The notes below the pieces were generated by a model that had not been told where the DNA came from, ran no database searches, and was given only the letters and a program-made list of their open reading frames with translations. A stretch of 64,000 bases of DNA from an uncultured Christensenella sp. (GTDB lineage: Bacteria > Bacillota > Clostridia > Christensenellales > Pumilibacteraceae), in NCBI GenBank assembly GCA_910578545.1, contig CAJTPT010000009.1, positions 1-64,000 of the forward strand. Direction: 5' to 3'. Position 1 is the first letter of the stretch, and each line of letters opens with the position of its first letter. Shown piece after piece: positions 8,034 to 16,087 of the stretch. A program made the translations under genes and the position numbers.

Positions 8034-8970
8034 GATTTCTCCTTTGCGAATAATTATTATAAGCTTTGACTATTTTCATTACAAGCCCGTGACGGACTAC
8101 GTCCTCTTCCGACATATGAACAAACGCGATTCCGTCCACGTCTTTAAGCACGTTTTCCGCGTCGATAAGTCCGGACAGCTCGCCTTTTATATCTATTTGC
8201 GTAACGTCGCCGGTAACTATAACTCGACTGCCGTCGCCGAATCTAGTCAAAAACATCTTCATCTGCTCGGGCGTGGTGTTTTGTGCCTCGTCGAGTATGA
8301 TAAACGCGTGAGATAGCGTTCTGCCGCGCATGTACGCAAGCGGCGCAATCTCAACAGTGCCGCGCTCGATAAGCCGTGTGTAATCGTCGCCGAACATATC
8401 CATGAGCGCGTCGTACAGCGGCTTTAAGTACGGGTCGACCTTCATTTGCAAATCGCCCGGCAAAAATCCGAGCTTTTCGCCCGCTTCGATTGCCGGACGC
8501 GTCAGTATTATTCTGTCCACAAGCCCTTTTTTGACGGCGTTTGCCGCCATGGCAACGGCAAGGTATGTCTTGCCGGTGCCAGCTGGACCTATTGCGAAAG
8601 TGAGGATATTGTTTTCCACCGCGTCGACAAACTTCTTTTGCCGCAGGGTTTTTGCAAATATACGCTGACCGTTGGCACACACGCATACGACCTTGGACAT
8701 TACGTCCTCGACGCCGTCGGGATTTTCGCGCAGAATGTCGTAATACTGTTTGACCTTGTCCGGCGTTATATTCTCGCCACGCTTTACCGCAAGACACAGC
8801 TTGTCAAGAAGCAATCCCGCAAGCTCGGCGTCACCGACTGCACCGGAGATTTCCACGCCGTCGGGGGTCGTCCTGACCGTGACCTTGCACAGCGATTCCA
8901 ACATCTTTATATTGGCGTCGAACGCACCGAACACGGCGCGAAGCTCGTCGTTTTTATAGCCTTTAGTCAA
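8005..8970 (-). CDS. phoH: PhoH-family ATPase
   Basis: A 321-residue cytoplasmic P-loop ATPase of the PhoH/YbeZ group, believed to act with YbeY in rRNA metabolism (the exact role is not settled). Walker A is GPAGTGKT, followed by LTRPAIEAGEKLGFLPG and Walker B AFIILDEAQN. A typical VIVTGDVTQID strand lies near the C terminus. The start is a TTG at 8970 preceded by GGGAGAAAGGG. The end overlaps pgpH. Position between yqfD and pgpH is the standard Firmicutes order. Confidence 0.93.
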   Translation of the reverse strand: MTKGYKNDELRAVFGAFDANIKMLESLCKVTVRTTPDGVEISGAVGDAELAGLLLDKLCLAVKRGENITPDKVKQYYDILRENPDGVEDVMSKVVCVCANGQRIFAKTLRQKKFVDAVENNILTFAIGPAGTGKTYLAVAMAANAVKKGLVDRIILTRPAIEAGEKLGFLPGDLQMKVDPYLKPLYDALMDMFGDDYTRLIERGTVEIAPLAYMRGRTLSHAFIILDEAQNTTPEQMKMFLTRFGDGSRVIVTGDVTQIDIKGELSGLIDAENVLKDVDGIAFVHMSEEDVVRHGLVMKIVKAYNNYSQRRNHVGNGKAER

Positions 8971-8993
8971 GTTTAACCCTTTCTCCCAAAACC

Positions 8994-10451
8994 TTATGCG
9001 TTTATTATAGGATTTTCGCTACCCTGCGAGATAAGAAGCTCGCCGGTCAAAAACAGGTGCACCGAATACATGCCCGCAGCGGTAGCCGCCACGCTGTACT
9101 TGTAGTCGAGCTCGCCGACAAACTTAAACTCTTGCTTTTTGCTTTCGGCAAATGCGGCTACGGCTTCGTCGATATCGCGCTCGTACTCTACAGGCGTAGT
9201 TTCCCAATAGGTGTACGACGTGACATACAGCGGTATCAACAAATCATAGTTTGCGGTATGTGAGTTCATTTCATACGACCGATACGGCGGCGTTGCCTTG
9301 CCTATCTGTTTACCGAACAGCGACAGGACCGTTTTGACGGATTTGCGCCCCGTCCGCTTAAACGCAATGCCCGTTGCGGGGATTTGCGCCGTGTAGCCTA
9401 TCGACACCGTGCCGTAAACGTCCGCGTCGCTATTGCCCGTATACAACAGCTCGCCCGAAGTAGAATACACGTCGCCGCTAATAAGCACGTCGCCGCGCTT
9501 TACAACGTCGCCACGCTTTACAAGCGGGGTTCCGCTACGCACAACAAGCTTGGTGACGGTCGCATCGTACTCCGACACATAGCAAGCGTATACGGGGCGC
9601 TCGACGTAATCCTTGGATTCCAACACCCTTACGTACAGAGTAGTACCCACTATCTCGAAGGACGCGTCGGATATTCCGTCGGTCTGACCGAGCGCGGCCG
9701 CCGCCTTAGCGAGAAGCTCGTTGGATTTCTTTTGCCCCGCGCGCACGTCGGCGTGCTTTAGCGCCGCCTCGATTGCCGCAGTAGATAACAGGTCGTTACC
9801 GGTTATTTGTATGCGCCACACGTATCCGTATAAAATGTTCATGCTTATCACAGACGCCACTGCGCCTATTATAAGCCCGCACCGCGCCGCACAAAAAGCG
9901 AGCGTTCGCCCGATCCCGAACGACGCGGTTATTCTGTAATTATAACACATCTTGTTTAAAATAGCAATAGCTTTTTTACTGTCTTTTTTTCGTATTGTAA
10001 ACAGCGTTTCTCCGCCCGATTGCTGTATGTCGCCTACCTTAATTCCCGACGCGGCGAGCGACGACCCGACCGAAGTAAAATCGCCGTTTGCCGCAATGCG
10101 TATGCGCGGCAAAAGTCCGCGGTTACAGTAGTCAAAGCCCGAACGGCGGTTCTTGAGCGCGTCCTTGATTTTTTTATAAAAGACGTTGCGCTTTATTTGT
10201 TTTTGGCGCGCGATTTTCGCTTTTTCCTCAAAAAGCTTTTGCTTGCGCTCGGCACGCTCACGGTTTTCCCGCTCGGCAATCAACCGCTGTTGAGCCTTAA
10301 TCCTTTGCCTTTCGGCATGACGTTCCTTTTTCAGCTTGTCCTCCACAGCTTTTTGCTCGACCTTTTGCTTGAGCTTTAGCTGTTTTTGTACATACCGTTT
10401 TGCTGCTTCTACAGACGCGTCCTCGGCGGTCGACATTTTCTTTTTGTTCAT
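8994..10451 (-). CDS. yqfD: Sporulation protein YqfD with charged N-terminal extension
   Basis: A 485-residue membrane protein of the YqfD/stage IV sporulation family. The start is the ATG at 10451, which overlaps the yqfC stop as ATGA. From about residue 115 the family body begins (RGLLPRIRIAANGD). It has one clear membrane segment (CGLIIGAVASVISMNILYG) and an extracytoplasmic part with a GDVVKRGDVLISG hairpin. The first 105 residues are almost all K, R, E, Q and A, a predicted coiled coil or long helix. Usual YqfD proteins (about 400 residues) do not have this. YqfC and YqfD act together in coat or cortex formation in spore formers. Confidence 0.85.
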   Translation of the reverse strand: MNKKKMSTAEDASVEAAKRYVQKQLKLKQKVEQKAVEDKLKKERHAERQRIKAQQRLIAERENRERAERKQKLFEEKAKIARQKQIKRNVFYKKIKDALKNRRSGFDYCNRGLLPRIRIAANGDFTSVGSSLAASGIKVGDIQQSGGETLFTIRKKDSKKAIAILNKMCYNYRITASFGIGRTLAFCAARCGLIIGAVASVISMNILYGYVWRIQITGNDLLSTAAIEAALKHADVRAGQKKSNELLAKAAAALGQTDGISDASFEIVGTTLYVRVLESKDYVERPVYACYVSEYDATVTKLVVRSGTPLVKRGDVVKRGDVLISGDVYSTSGELLYTGNSDADVYGTVSIGYTAQIPATGIAFKRTGRKSVKTVLSLFGKQIGKATPPYRSYEMNSHTANYDLLIPLYVTSYTYWETTPVEYERDIDEAVAAFAESKKQEFKFVGELDYKYSVAATAAGMYSVHLFLTGELLISQGSENPIINA

Positions 10452-10702
10452 AGGTCTGTCACCGTAAACGAGTTGATAGCGCCGATGACGGAAGTACATT
10501 CGTCGGACAATTCTTTGACCGCCATGTCCTTGCCTACGACCGTTATGACCGCTTTAGGCACTCGAAAAATCATTTCCGTGCTGTCGATTTTAACAGGGCG
10601 CGCGCCTTCTATGTAGAAAGCGTCGCGCCCGAACATTACTGCGTGAAATTTAAATTCCGCCGTTTCCGAAAATATTTTTGCCGCTTGCTCGATAAAACTC
10701 AT
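10448..10702 (-). CDS. yqfC: Sporulation protein YqfC
   Basis: An 84-residue protein with the YqfC pattern: a short N-terminal helix, then strands containing YIEG, MIFRVPKAVITVVGKDMAVKEL and a final I-x-S-F strand. YqfC is a small sporulation protein of unknown biochemical role, always adjacent to YqfD. Here the genes overlap by four bases (ATGA), so they are translated together. Another sign that the host makes endospores. Confidence 0.85.
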   Translation of the reverse strand: MSFIEQAAKIFSETAEFKFHAVMFGRDAFYIEGARPVKIDSTEMIFRVPKAVITVVGKDMAVKELSDECTSVIGAINSFTVTDL

Positions 10703-10747
10703 GGTGTTTTATACTATGAATATTTACCGAAAGATATGACCCTACAC

Positions 10748-11245
10748 CTAATCCGATACGCGCTCGACTATAATCTTATCGGTCGTGATTTTGGATATTT
10801 TTACACGCTCGCCCTGTTGAATCGGCGTTTCGCTGTACACGACGAGATTGATCTCGTTAATCGTAGCATTGCCCGTCAGGTCTATAGGCGTATTGGCTAT
10901 GCCGATACTATCGATAAGACTGCCGTAGCGGCGCTTGCGCTCGCCAGCCTTTTGTATGCGCGCGACCTTTAACCAATCGCGCTTTTGTGTAGCCACCGAC
11001 ACGCAGTGCACGCAAAACAGCAGTACCGCCGTGATAAATATAAACATAAACGCTTCGCCCGCCGAGCCGTATATCATTCTTGTGATAAACGCCGCACCGA
11101 AAAGCGCCGTGCCTAACGCATACGCCACGCCGTGCATGGGCTGAAAAAATTCCACACAAAACAGTATAAAGCCCGTTATCCACAGGCATACCGTAACCAT
11201 GGTTATAGATTCAAAAAGCCTAACAAAGCTCTCCGCAGGCGTCAT
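10748..11245 (-). CDS. NfeD-like membrane protein
   Basis: 165 residues from the ATG at 11245, which overlaps the ogg stop as ATGA. Three or four hydrophobic segments (MVTVCLWITGFILFCVEFF, YALGTALFGAAFITRMI, FMFIFITAVLLFCVHCV) are followed by a soluble C-terminal domain with GNATINEINLVVY and ISKITTDKIIVERV. This is the OB-fold arrangement of short NfeD proteins, which usually partner the flotillin-like FloA. In Bacillus the order is nfeD-floA-yqfB-yqfC, so position fits, but no floA is present. The open frame extends left of the ATG inside ogg, and that part is not coding. Confidence 0.75.
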   Translation of the reverse strand: MTPAESFVRLFESITMVTVCLWITGFILFCVEFFQPMHGVAYALGTALFGAAFITRMIYGSAGEAFMFIFITAVLLFCVHCVSVATQKRDWLKVARIQKAGERKRRYGSLIDSIGIANTPIDLTGNATINEINLVVYSETPIQQGERVKISKITTDKIIVERVSD

Positions 11246-12048
11246 ATTTGTCCCTTGCGCAAAATCGCATTGTAATAAAAAAGTACTTGCTGAGCGTACC
11301 CCGCATATGCGCCGTATTTGTTCATAAGCCGCGTGCGCACCTGAGTTTCCGACTCCATGCCGATACGCTGGGTCTTGAACATCCATGTATCTATGGGAAA
11401 AACCTCTAATCTTCCGAGCGCAAAAAGCGATACGCAGTCTGCTATCTTTTGCCCCACACCGGGAAGCGACATAAGCATTTTTTGCGCGTCCGCGGTCTGT
11501 GCGGCGTAAAGACGGTTTAACAAATCGCTCTCCGCGCACATCTTTGACGAGTCGATTATGTACTGTGATCTGTATCCGCAACCGAGCGCATTGAGCGTAC
11601 GTAATTGCACGTTCGCTAGCTGTTCGGGGCTTGGGAATACGCCACCGAACTCCGCGCAAATACGGCTTATAATAGTCTTAATGCGCGGGATATTATTGTT
11701 TGCCGAAATTATAAACGATATGATAGTCTCGAACAACGGCTGATGCAGTATTCGAAGCGCGCCGCAGGAATTGAGCGGATCGGTTAACTCGGGGAATCTT
11801 GCAAGCTCACGCTTCAAACGGTTGACGTCGCGGTCGAGATTGAAAAAATTGACAAAATAATCCACAGCCGAAGTTTCGATTACAACCTCGTCGCCTACCG
11901 AATAAACGTTGCACGAATCCGCACCGGACTTGACCGTATAGCCGCCGTCGATTTTTTCAAAACGAAAAAGCTGTCCGCACTCAAGCGTAGCTTTTATGTC
12001 CAAGTCGGCGGCGTCGACAATAATTCTGTTTGCTTCGGTTTTGTACAT
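11242..12048 (-). CDS. ogg: 8-oxoguanine DNA glycosylase/AP lyase
   Basis: Removes 8-oxoguanine from DNA (base excision repair). The 268 residues contain an N-terminal OGG domain (KATLECGQLFRFEKIDGG), then the HhH-GPD fold. The helix-hairpin-helix LPGVGQKIADCV holds the catalytic Lys, and the catalytic Asp is in VFPIDTW. Length and layout match OGG1-type enzymes of Clostridia. It is first in the run reading into nfeD-yqfC-yqfD and overlaps nfeD by 4 bases. Confidence 0.93.
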   Translation of the reverse strand: MYKTEANRIIVDAADLDIKATLECGQLFRFEKIDGGYTVKSGADSCNVYSVGDEVVIETSAVDYFVNFFNLDRDVNRLKRELARFPELTDPLNSCGALRILHQPLFETIISFIISANNNIPRIKTIISRICAEFGGVFPSPEQLANVQLRTLNALGCGYRSQYIIDSSKMCAESDLLNRLYAAQTADAQKMLMSLPGVGQKIADCVSLFALGRLEVFPIDTWMFKTQRIGMESETQVRTRLMNKYGAYAGYAQQVLFYYNAILRKGQI

Positions 12049-12073
12049 ATTCCGTCCTTAAAATATTTTTTAC

Positions 12074-12096
12074 AAAAAAAGGGCTTTACGCCCTTT
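12074..12096 (-). terminator. Terminator of the rplU-prp-rpmA operon
   Basis: A perfect 7-bp stem (12078-12084 with 12090-12096) followed on the minus strand by a T-run, a few bases after the rpmA stop. Confidence 0.85.
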
Positions 12097-12100
12097 CTTT

Positions 12101-12376
12101 TTAAGCTACAGGGTAAACACTTACCTGTTTGCGATTGCCTTTATTCTCGAACTTTACCTTGCCGTCGACAAGAGCAAACAGGGTGTCGTCACCGCCGCGC
12201 CCGACGTTCTCACCGGGATGAACCTTGGTACCGCGCTGACGAATAAGGATATTGCCCGCCAAAACAAACTGACCGTCCGCGCGCTTTACGCCTAACCGTT
12301 GCGCGTTACTGTCTCTGCCGTTTTTGGTCGAGCCGCCGCCCTTTTTGTGAGCGAATAGCTGAATATCTATAAACAT
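12101..12376 (-). CDS. rpmA: Ribosomal protein L27, Prp-cleaved form
   Basis: 91 residues. After an eight-residue leader MFIDIQLF comes the mature start [15 protein letters not shown]. In Firmicutes this leader is removed by the cysteine protease Prp between F and A (or S), and removal is needed because the exposed N terminus reaches the peptidyl-transferase centre. The prp gene lies immediately upstream (2 bases apart), as in other Firmicutes. Confidence 0.97.
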   Translation of the reverse strand: MFIDIQLFAHKKGGGSTKNGRDSNAQRLGVKRADGQFVLAGNILIRQRGTKVHPGENVGRGGDDTLFALVDGKVKFENKGNRKQVSVYPVA

Positions 12377-12378
12377 GA

Positions 12379-12690
12379 TTATGCTTCCTCCAATTTGAGA
12401 TTTTGCGGGAACCCGCTCTGTAAGTCTTTGAGCCCCAAGTACATTGCTCGGACTATTACGTCCGCGTCATGCGCGGCTTCCCCACTCGGAACATCGAATT
12501 CAAAAAACCCGTCTTTCCGCTTGTAGCCAAGCCCGCTACTGATATCGTTTAACGCAATGTACGCTGTTTGAATTAGTGTGGATACCGCCGCGCACAACAG
12601 GTCTTGCCCCGATTGAGCCAGTCCGCTGTGTCCGACACACTTCACTTTTACCGTTCTGCCGTCGCGTTTGAAAAACGAGACTTCGATCAT
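12379..12690 (-). CDS. prp: Ribosomal-processing cysteine protease Prp
   Basis: 103 residues, YsxB/Prp family. The catalytic His is in KCVGHSG and the catalytic Cys in [11 protein letters not shown]. It cleaves the N-terminal extension of L27 encoded next door. Its ATG overlaps the rplU TGA (ATGA), giving the usual L21-Prp-L27 coupling. Confidence 0.93.
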   Translation of the reverse strand: MIEVSFFKRDGRTVKVKCVGHSGLAQSGQDLLCAAVSTLIQTAYIALNDISSGLGYKRKDGFFEFDVPSGEAAHDADVIVRAMYLGLKDLQSGFPQNLKLEEA

Positions 12691-12989
12691 GCGATGGATT
12701 CTATTTTAATGCGGGTATAGTATTGACGATGACCTTGCTTTTTGCGCACGTTCTTTTTCGCCTTATACTTGAAAACTATTACCTTGGGCGCTCTGAATTG
12801 ACGCACTACGGTAGCGGTAACGGTCTTGCCTTCCACCGCCGTGCCCGTGGCAACGGTTTCACCCTCGCCCGTCATAAGCACCTTCAAGTTGACGGTAGCG
12901 CCCTCCTCAACGTCAAGACGCTCTACGTCAAGAACGTCGCCGACGCTTACGCGGTACTGCTTTCCGCCGGTTTCGATAATCGCAAACAT
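12687..12989 (-). CDS. rplU: Ribosomal protein L21
   Basis: 100 residues of standard length. [18 protein letters not shown] at the start, the basic RNA-binding stretch [17 protein letters not shown] and the final YTRIKIESI are typical. It is first in the operon after the L21 leader, with a GGAGG ribosome site upstream. Confidence 0.98.
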   Translation of the reverse strand: MFAIIETGGKQYRVSVGDVLDVERLDVEEGATVNLKVLMTGEGETVATGTAVEGKTVTATVVRQFRAPKVIVFKYKAKKNVRKKQGHRQYYTRIKIESIA

Positions 12990-13062
12990 AAGCCTAACCT
13001 CCGTTTAGTATTCGCCGTCGGGGTTTCGGCACAGCCGAATTAAAACCCTTTTCGTGCGGTTC
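12990..13062 (-). ncRNA. L21 leader (autoregulatory mRNA element)
   Basis: Between the promoter and rplU the mRNA can fold. GGGTTT and AAACCC enclose an inner TTCGGC-TGT-GCCGAA hairpin (minus strand). It is preceded by AACCGCACGAAAA and followed by CGACGG and the ribosome binding site. This layout and the motif AACCGCnCGAAA resemble the L21 leader of Firmicutes, which is thought to bind L21 and repress the operon. A covariance-model search would settle it. Confidence 0.7.
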
Positions 13063-13069
13063 GTATCAA

Positions 13070-13098
13070 AGTATACCATAATGCAATACCCTTGTCAA
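13070..13098 (-). promoter_or_regulatory. Strong rplU operon promoter
   Basis: On the minus strand, TTGACA (13093-13098) and TATACT (13070-13075) with a 17-base spacer, directly before the L21 leader. Confidence 0.9.
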
Positions 13099-13144
13099 GC
13101 GAATAACTGTCCGCTCGAGAAAAATTTATCGCACTTTTAAACAT

Positions 13145-13172
13145 AAAAAGCGCCGGCAGACTTACGCCGCCG
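13145..13172 (-). terminator. Aspartate kinase terminator
   Basis: A GC-rich hairpin with one G-G mismatch is followed on the minus strand by CTTTTT. It lies just after the stop of the aspartate kinase gene. Confidence 0.6.
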
Positions 13173-13192
13173 CCGTTATTAATAGATTGAGC

Positions 13193-14506
13193 TTAAACCT
13201 CGAACTCGCCGTTGAGCGCGATCAGCGCGCGGTCGAAGTCGGCGTCGTCTACGCCCAAGATGAGGTTTATTTCCGACGCGCCCATATCGAGCATTCTGAG
13301 GTTTATATTGGCAAGCGACAGTCTGTTGATAGCGCGCGCCGCCGTGCCGGGTCGCGATTTCATGCCGTGACCGACTATGGCGATAAGCGATATATCGGTA
13401 GCAAGCGATATATGGTCGGGCTTGACCTCGCGGCGTACCGAGTCGATAAGCTCGTTTGCCGTTTTTGTATCTACAGCCGAAAACACAACCGTCATGGAAT
13501 CTATTCCGCTCGGTATATGCTCAATCGAGATATCCAATTTTTCAAAGCACGATAGCACACGCCGCACAAAACCTATTTCGGCATTCATAAGCGACTTGTC
13601 GATATGCAACGAAAAGAAGTGTTGCTTACCCGCAATCGCCGTAATCGGCATATCGTTTTTTCGCTTATGCTTGCCAGCCAAGAACTCCTCCGTCGGCACG
13701 ATTTTTGTCCCCAAAGCGTTCTTGTTGAATGTATTTAATATATGTATGGGAATGTTTGACGCCCTAACCGGAAAAATAGACTCGGGGTGCAAGACGTTTG
13801 CGCCCATGTACGCAAGCTCGCGAAGCTCCTTGTACGTAAGCATGTCTATTACCGACGCGTGCGGCACTATCCTCGGGTCGCAAGTCATAAACCCGTCGAC
13901 GTCCGTGTAATTTTCGTATACATTAGCCTGCACGGCACGAGCAACTATAGCGCCCGTAATATCAGATCCGCCGCGCGAAAAGACTACGATTTCACCGTTT
14001 TCGTCACTGCCGTAAAACCCGGGGATAACCGCGTTGCGCTTACCCTTGAGCCCCGCCTTACACACAGTCTCGGTAGTATCGTCGTCATACGTTTTACCGT
14101 TGAACTTAATCAACTCTGCGGCGTCGATAAACCTATAACCCAATAATCCCGCAAGGACTTTTGCGCACAGGTATTCGCCGCGTGAAATAATATAATCGGA
14201 GTTGGAAGCAGCAAGCCCACTCTCTATCGCCGACAGCTCGTCACATAAATAATCCCGACCGAGCCCTACTCCTTCGCATATCGTTTGGAACCGCTCTTTT
14301 ACAACCGCAAAAGCTTGTATGCGGTCGCGCGACGATGTGTGGGCAACGGCAATAAGCATGTCTGTCACCTTGTCGTCGACAGCTGACTTGCCGGGCGCGG
14401 AAACAATCACAAACCGCCTGTCGATATCTTGCTCGACAATGCTTTTGACGCGAAGAATGCTGTCCGCCGTAGACATGGACGTTCCGCCGAATTTAACCGC
14501 TTTCAT
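13193..14506 (-). CDS. lysC: Aspartate kinase
   Basis: Phosphorylates aspartate, the first step to lysine, diaminopimelate, threonine and methionine. 437 residues. The N-terminal kinase domain opens KAVKFGGTSMS and has VFSRGGSDITGA, YTDVDGFMTCDPR and ANVLHPES. From about residue 290 there are two ACT-type regulatory regions (SMTVVFSA; VGHGMKSRPGTAARA; INLILGVDD), so feedback inhibition by an end-product amino acid is expected. It is a monofunctional enzyme. The next enzyme of the pathway, aspartate-semialdehyde dehydrogenase, starts at 63348. Confidence 0.95.
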   Translation of the reverse strand: MKAVKFGGTSMSTADSILRVKSIVEQDIDRRFVIVSAPGKSAVDDKVTDMLIAVAHTSSRDRIQAFAVVKERFQTICEGVGLGRDYLCDELSAIESGLAASNSDYIISRGEYLCAKVLAGLLGYRFIDAAELIKFNGKTYDDDTTETVCKAGLKGKRNAVIPGFYGSDENGEIVVFSRGGSDITGAIVARAVQANVYENYTDVDGFMTCDPRIVPHASVIDMLTYKELRELAYMGANVLHPESIFPVRASNIPIHILNTFNKNALGTKIVPTEEFLAGKHKRKNDMPITAIAGKQHFFSLHIDKSLMNAEIGFVRRVLSCFEKLDISIEHIPSGIDSMTVVFSAVDTKTANELIDSVRREVKPDHISLATDISLIAIVGHGMKSRPGTAARAINRLSLANINLRMLDMGASEINLILGVDDADFDRALIALNGEFEV

Positions 14507-14618
14507 CTATCGTAACTCCGTAGTATATTATATTCGCAACAACTAAATAAGGTTTACGTATTTTTACAAACGCTTTTGCGCTACTCTAAAACGCTCGTGT
14601 AAGTTTATTTTTCCGCCG

Positions 14619-14640
14619 AAAAAAGCGGCGCAACCGCCGC
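14619..14640 (-). terminator. cdaA operon terminator
   Basis: A 6-bp all-GC stem (14625-14630 with 14635-14640, loop of 4) followed on the minus strand by six T. It lies about 100 bases after the short CdaR-like gene. The stretch between that gene and the hairpin holds no convincing coding sequence. Confidence 0.85.
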
Positions 14641-14739
14641 CTCTTTTATTCGGATATTCGGAGTGCGCCAAACGACGGCAGGTCCGCCACGCCAAAGCTC
14701 CGTGGTTTTTGCGACAAAACACCGCCGAAGACAAGTCCG

Positions 14740-14895
14740 TTACATCAATCCCGTTAATCCCACCGACAGCGCCCAAATAACAGCCGCCGCAAACAGCGAA
14801 AGCAACTTCCAACCGATGTTGTGAACGAATATTTTTTTAAGTACAGCTGCGAATTTATTAGGCTTTTTGCCGTGCTCGTTTGCTTGGTTTTGCAT
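14740..14895 (-). CDS. Mini CdaR-like (YbbR N-terminal) membrane anchor
   Basis: A 51-residue protein beginning MQNQANEHGKKP, with one membrane helix (KLLSLFAAAVIWALSVGL) preceded by FVHNIGW. The N-G-x-K-x-L-S-L-F-x-A-x-x-x-W pattern is the hallmark of the N-terminal anchor of YbbR/CdaR, the regulator encoded after cdaA in Firmicutes. A full CdaR has several extracellular YbbR domains (300-480 residues); here a TAA ends the protein right after the helix. A GGGAGAGG ribosome site precedes it, it lies 15 bases after cdaA, and a terminator follows. It is either a genuine anchor-only protein or a decayed cdaR. Confidence 0.7.
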   Translation of the reverse strand: MQNQANEHGKKPNKFAAVLKKIFVHNIGWKLLSLFAAAVIWALSVGLTGLM

Positions 14896-14910
14896 GAGAA
14901 CCTCTCCCTA

Positions 14911-15753
14911 TCAGCCTTTACGGTGGTGGTGCTTTTTAGTCGACTCGGGGGTTGCCTGCAAGCCGTAGGTCTGCTCGAGTTTGTCCGTAAGCATTTGCGA
15001 GTCGAAGTAACGAGTAAGCTCCCCGTGCCTGGCTATTGAAATAACGCCTGTTTCCTCCGAAACGATTATGGTAAGAACGTTGTAGTTTTCACTGACGCCT
15101 ATACCCGCCCTGTGCCGAGTCCCAAGCTCTTTGTCGATTGAGTTAGACTGAGAAAGCGGAAGGAAGCACCCCGCCGCTACTATGCGGTTACCGCGAACAA
15201 ACACCGCACCGTCGTGCAACGGCGCTTTGGTATTGAATATACTTTCCAAAAGCGCACAAGAAAGAACTGCGTCAAGCTCGGTGCCCGAGTCGATAATGTG
15301 TTCGGGCAGATTTTGATTGGAAATAATAATCAGCGCACCGACATTCTTTTTGGACATGTTTTGCGCAGCTCTTACTATATCGTTGATAGCCGAATGAAGT
15401 TCTTCGTCCGATACGTCGTAAGCGGTAGTGTATTGCTCATGCGTATCGCGCGGCGAAGCAAGCTTTAACATTCCGCGCTTGGTTTCCGCAGGGAACAAAA
15501 ATATTACTGCGATTATTACGATTACTATGCTGTACTTAAGCGTATTGCCGAGCACAGTCAGACCTACAAGCTCGGATGAAAGCACCGTGCCGAGCGCAAT
15601 AAACCCGAGTATAATAAACGTAAGCTTACCCGCGTTATTCCGCTTTAAAAATACGATCATTCCGTAAATCAAAAAAGCGGACATAACAACGTCTATCGCA
15701 CAAGCCCACGGTTTGTTGATTAATTTATCGGTGATGTTTGTAATAAAATCCAT
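14911..15753 (-). CDS. cdaA: Diadenylate cyclase CdaA
   Basis: Makes c-di-AMP from two ATP at the inner face of the membrane. The 280 residues from the ATG at 15753 (family starts there; the upstream part of the frame is unrelated) carry three N-terminal membrane segments to about residue 80. The DAC domain follows, with LHDGAVFVRGNRIVAAGCFLPLS (DGA motif) and GTRHRAGIGVSE (RHR motif). The C terminus is rich in His and Lys. It is followed by the CdaR-like anchor; in other Firmicutes glmM comes next, but it is absent here. Confidence 0.95.
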   Translation of the reverse strand: MDFITNITDKLINKPWACAIDVVMSAFLIYGMIVFLKRNNAGKLTFIILGFIALGTVLSSELVGLTVLGNTLKYSIVIVIIAVIFLFPAETKRGMLKLASPRDTHEQYTTAYDVSDEELHSAINDIVRAAQNMSKKNVGALIIISNQNLPEHIIDSGTELDAVLSCALLESIFNTKAPLHDGAVFVRGNRIVAAGCFLPLSQSNSIDKELGTRHRAGIGVSENYNVLTIIVSEETGVISIARHGELTRYFDSQMLTDKLEQTYGLQATPESTKKHHHRKG

Positions 15754-16029
15754 AGATCCTACACCTATTACCGAGCCATACGAACAGCCGCACGGCGTCC
15801 GAACACGGCAAAACCGCACGCATTAAAACGGTTTTACTTGTATTATATATTTATTATACATTATTATTTATTTCATTTCAATCGTTTTGAGAATGTTTTT
15901 TGAATTAATTTGTTTTTTTATTAACAAAAATAACCGCGTATAATCGAACAAAACGCCAAACGCCGCTTACACTCACCCAAAAACTCGAAAATATTATTAC
16001 AGCAATTTGCGACAAATTTCAAAAAGTGC

Positions 16030-16058
16030 TTGATTTTTTATTATGTATGATATATAAT
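16030..16058 (+). promoter_or_regulatory. Promoter of the lysine-rich membrane protein
   Basis: TTGATT (16030-16035) and TATAAT (16053-16058) with a 17-base spacer, 29 bases before the ATG. The 210 bases before it, back to the cdaA end, are AT-rich and show nothing else recognisable. Confidence 0.8.
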
Positions 16059-16087
16059 ATAAAGTAGTTTGCTACATAGAGGGTTTC

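Noticed and set aside
14564..14812. 82-codon minus-strand frame after cdaA
   Set aside because: Runs through the terminator at 14619-14640 and is out of phase with the CdaR-like frame, which has the ribosome site and a recognisable anchor.
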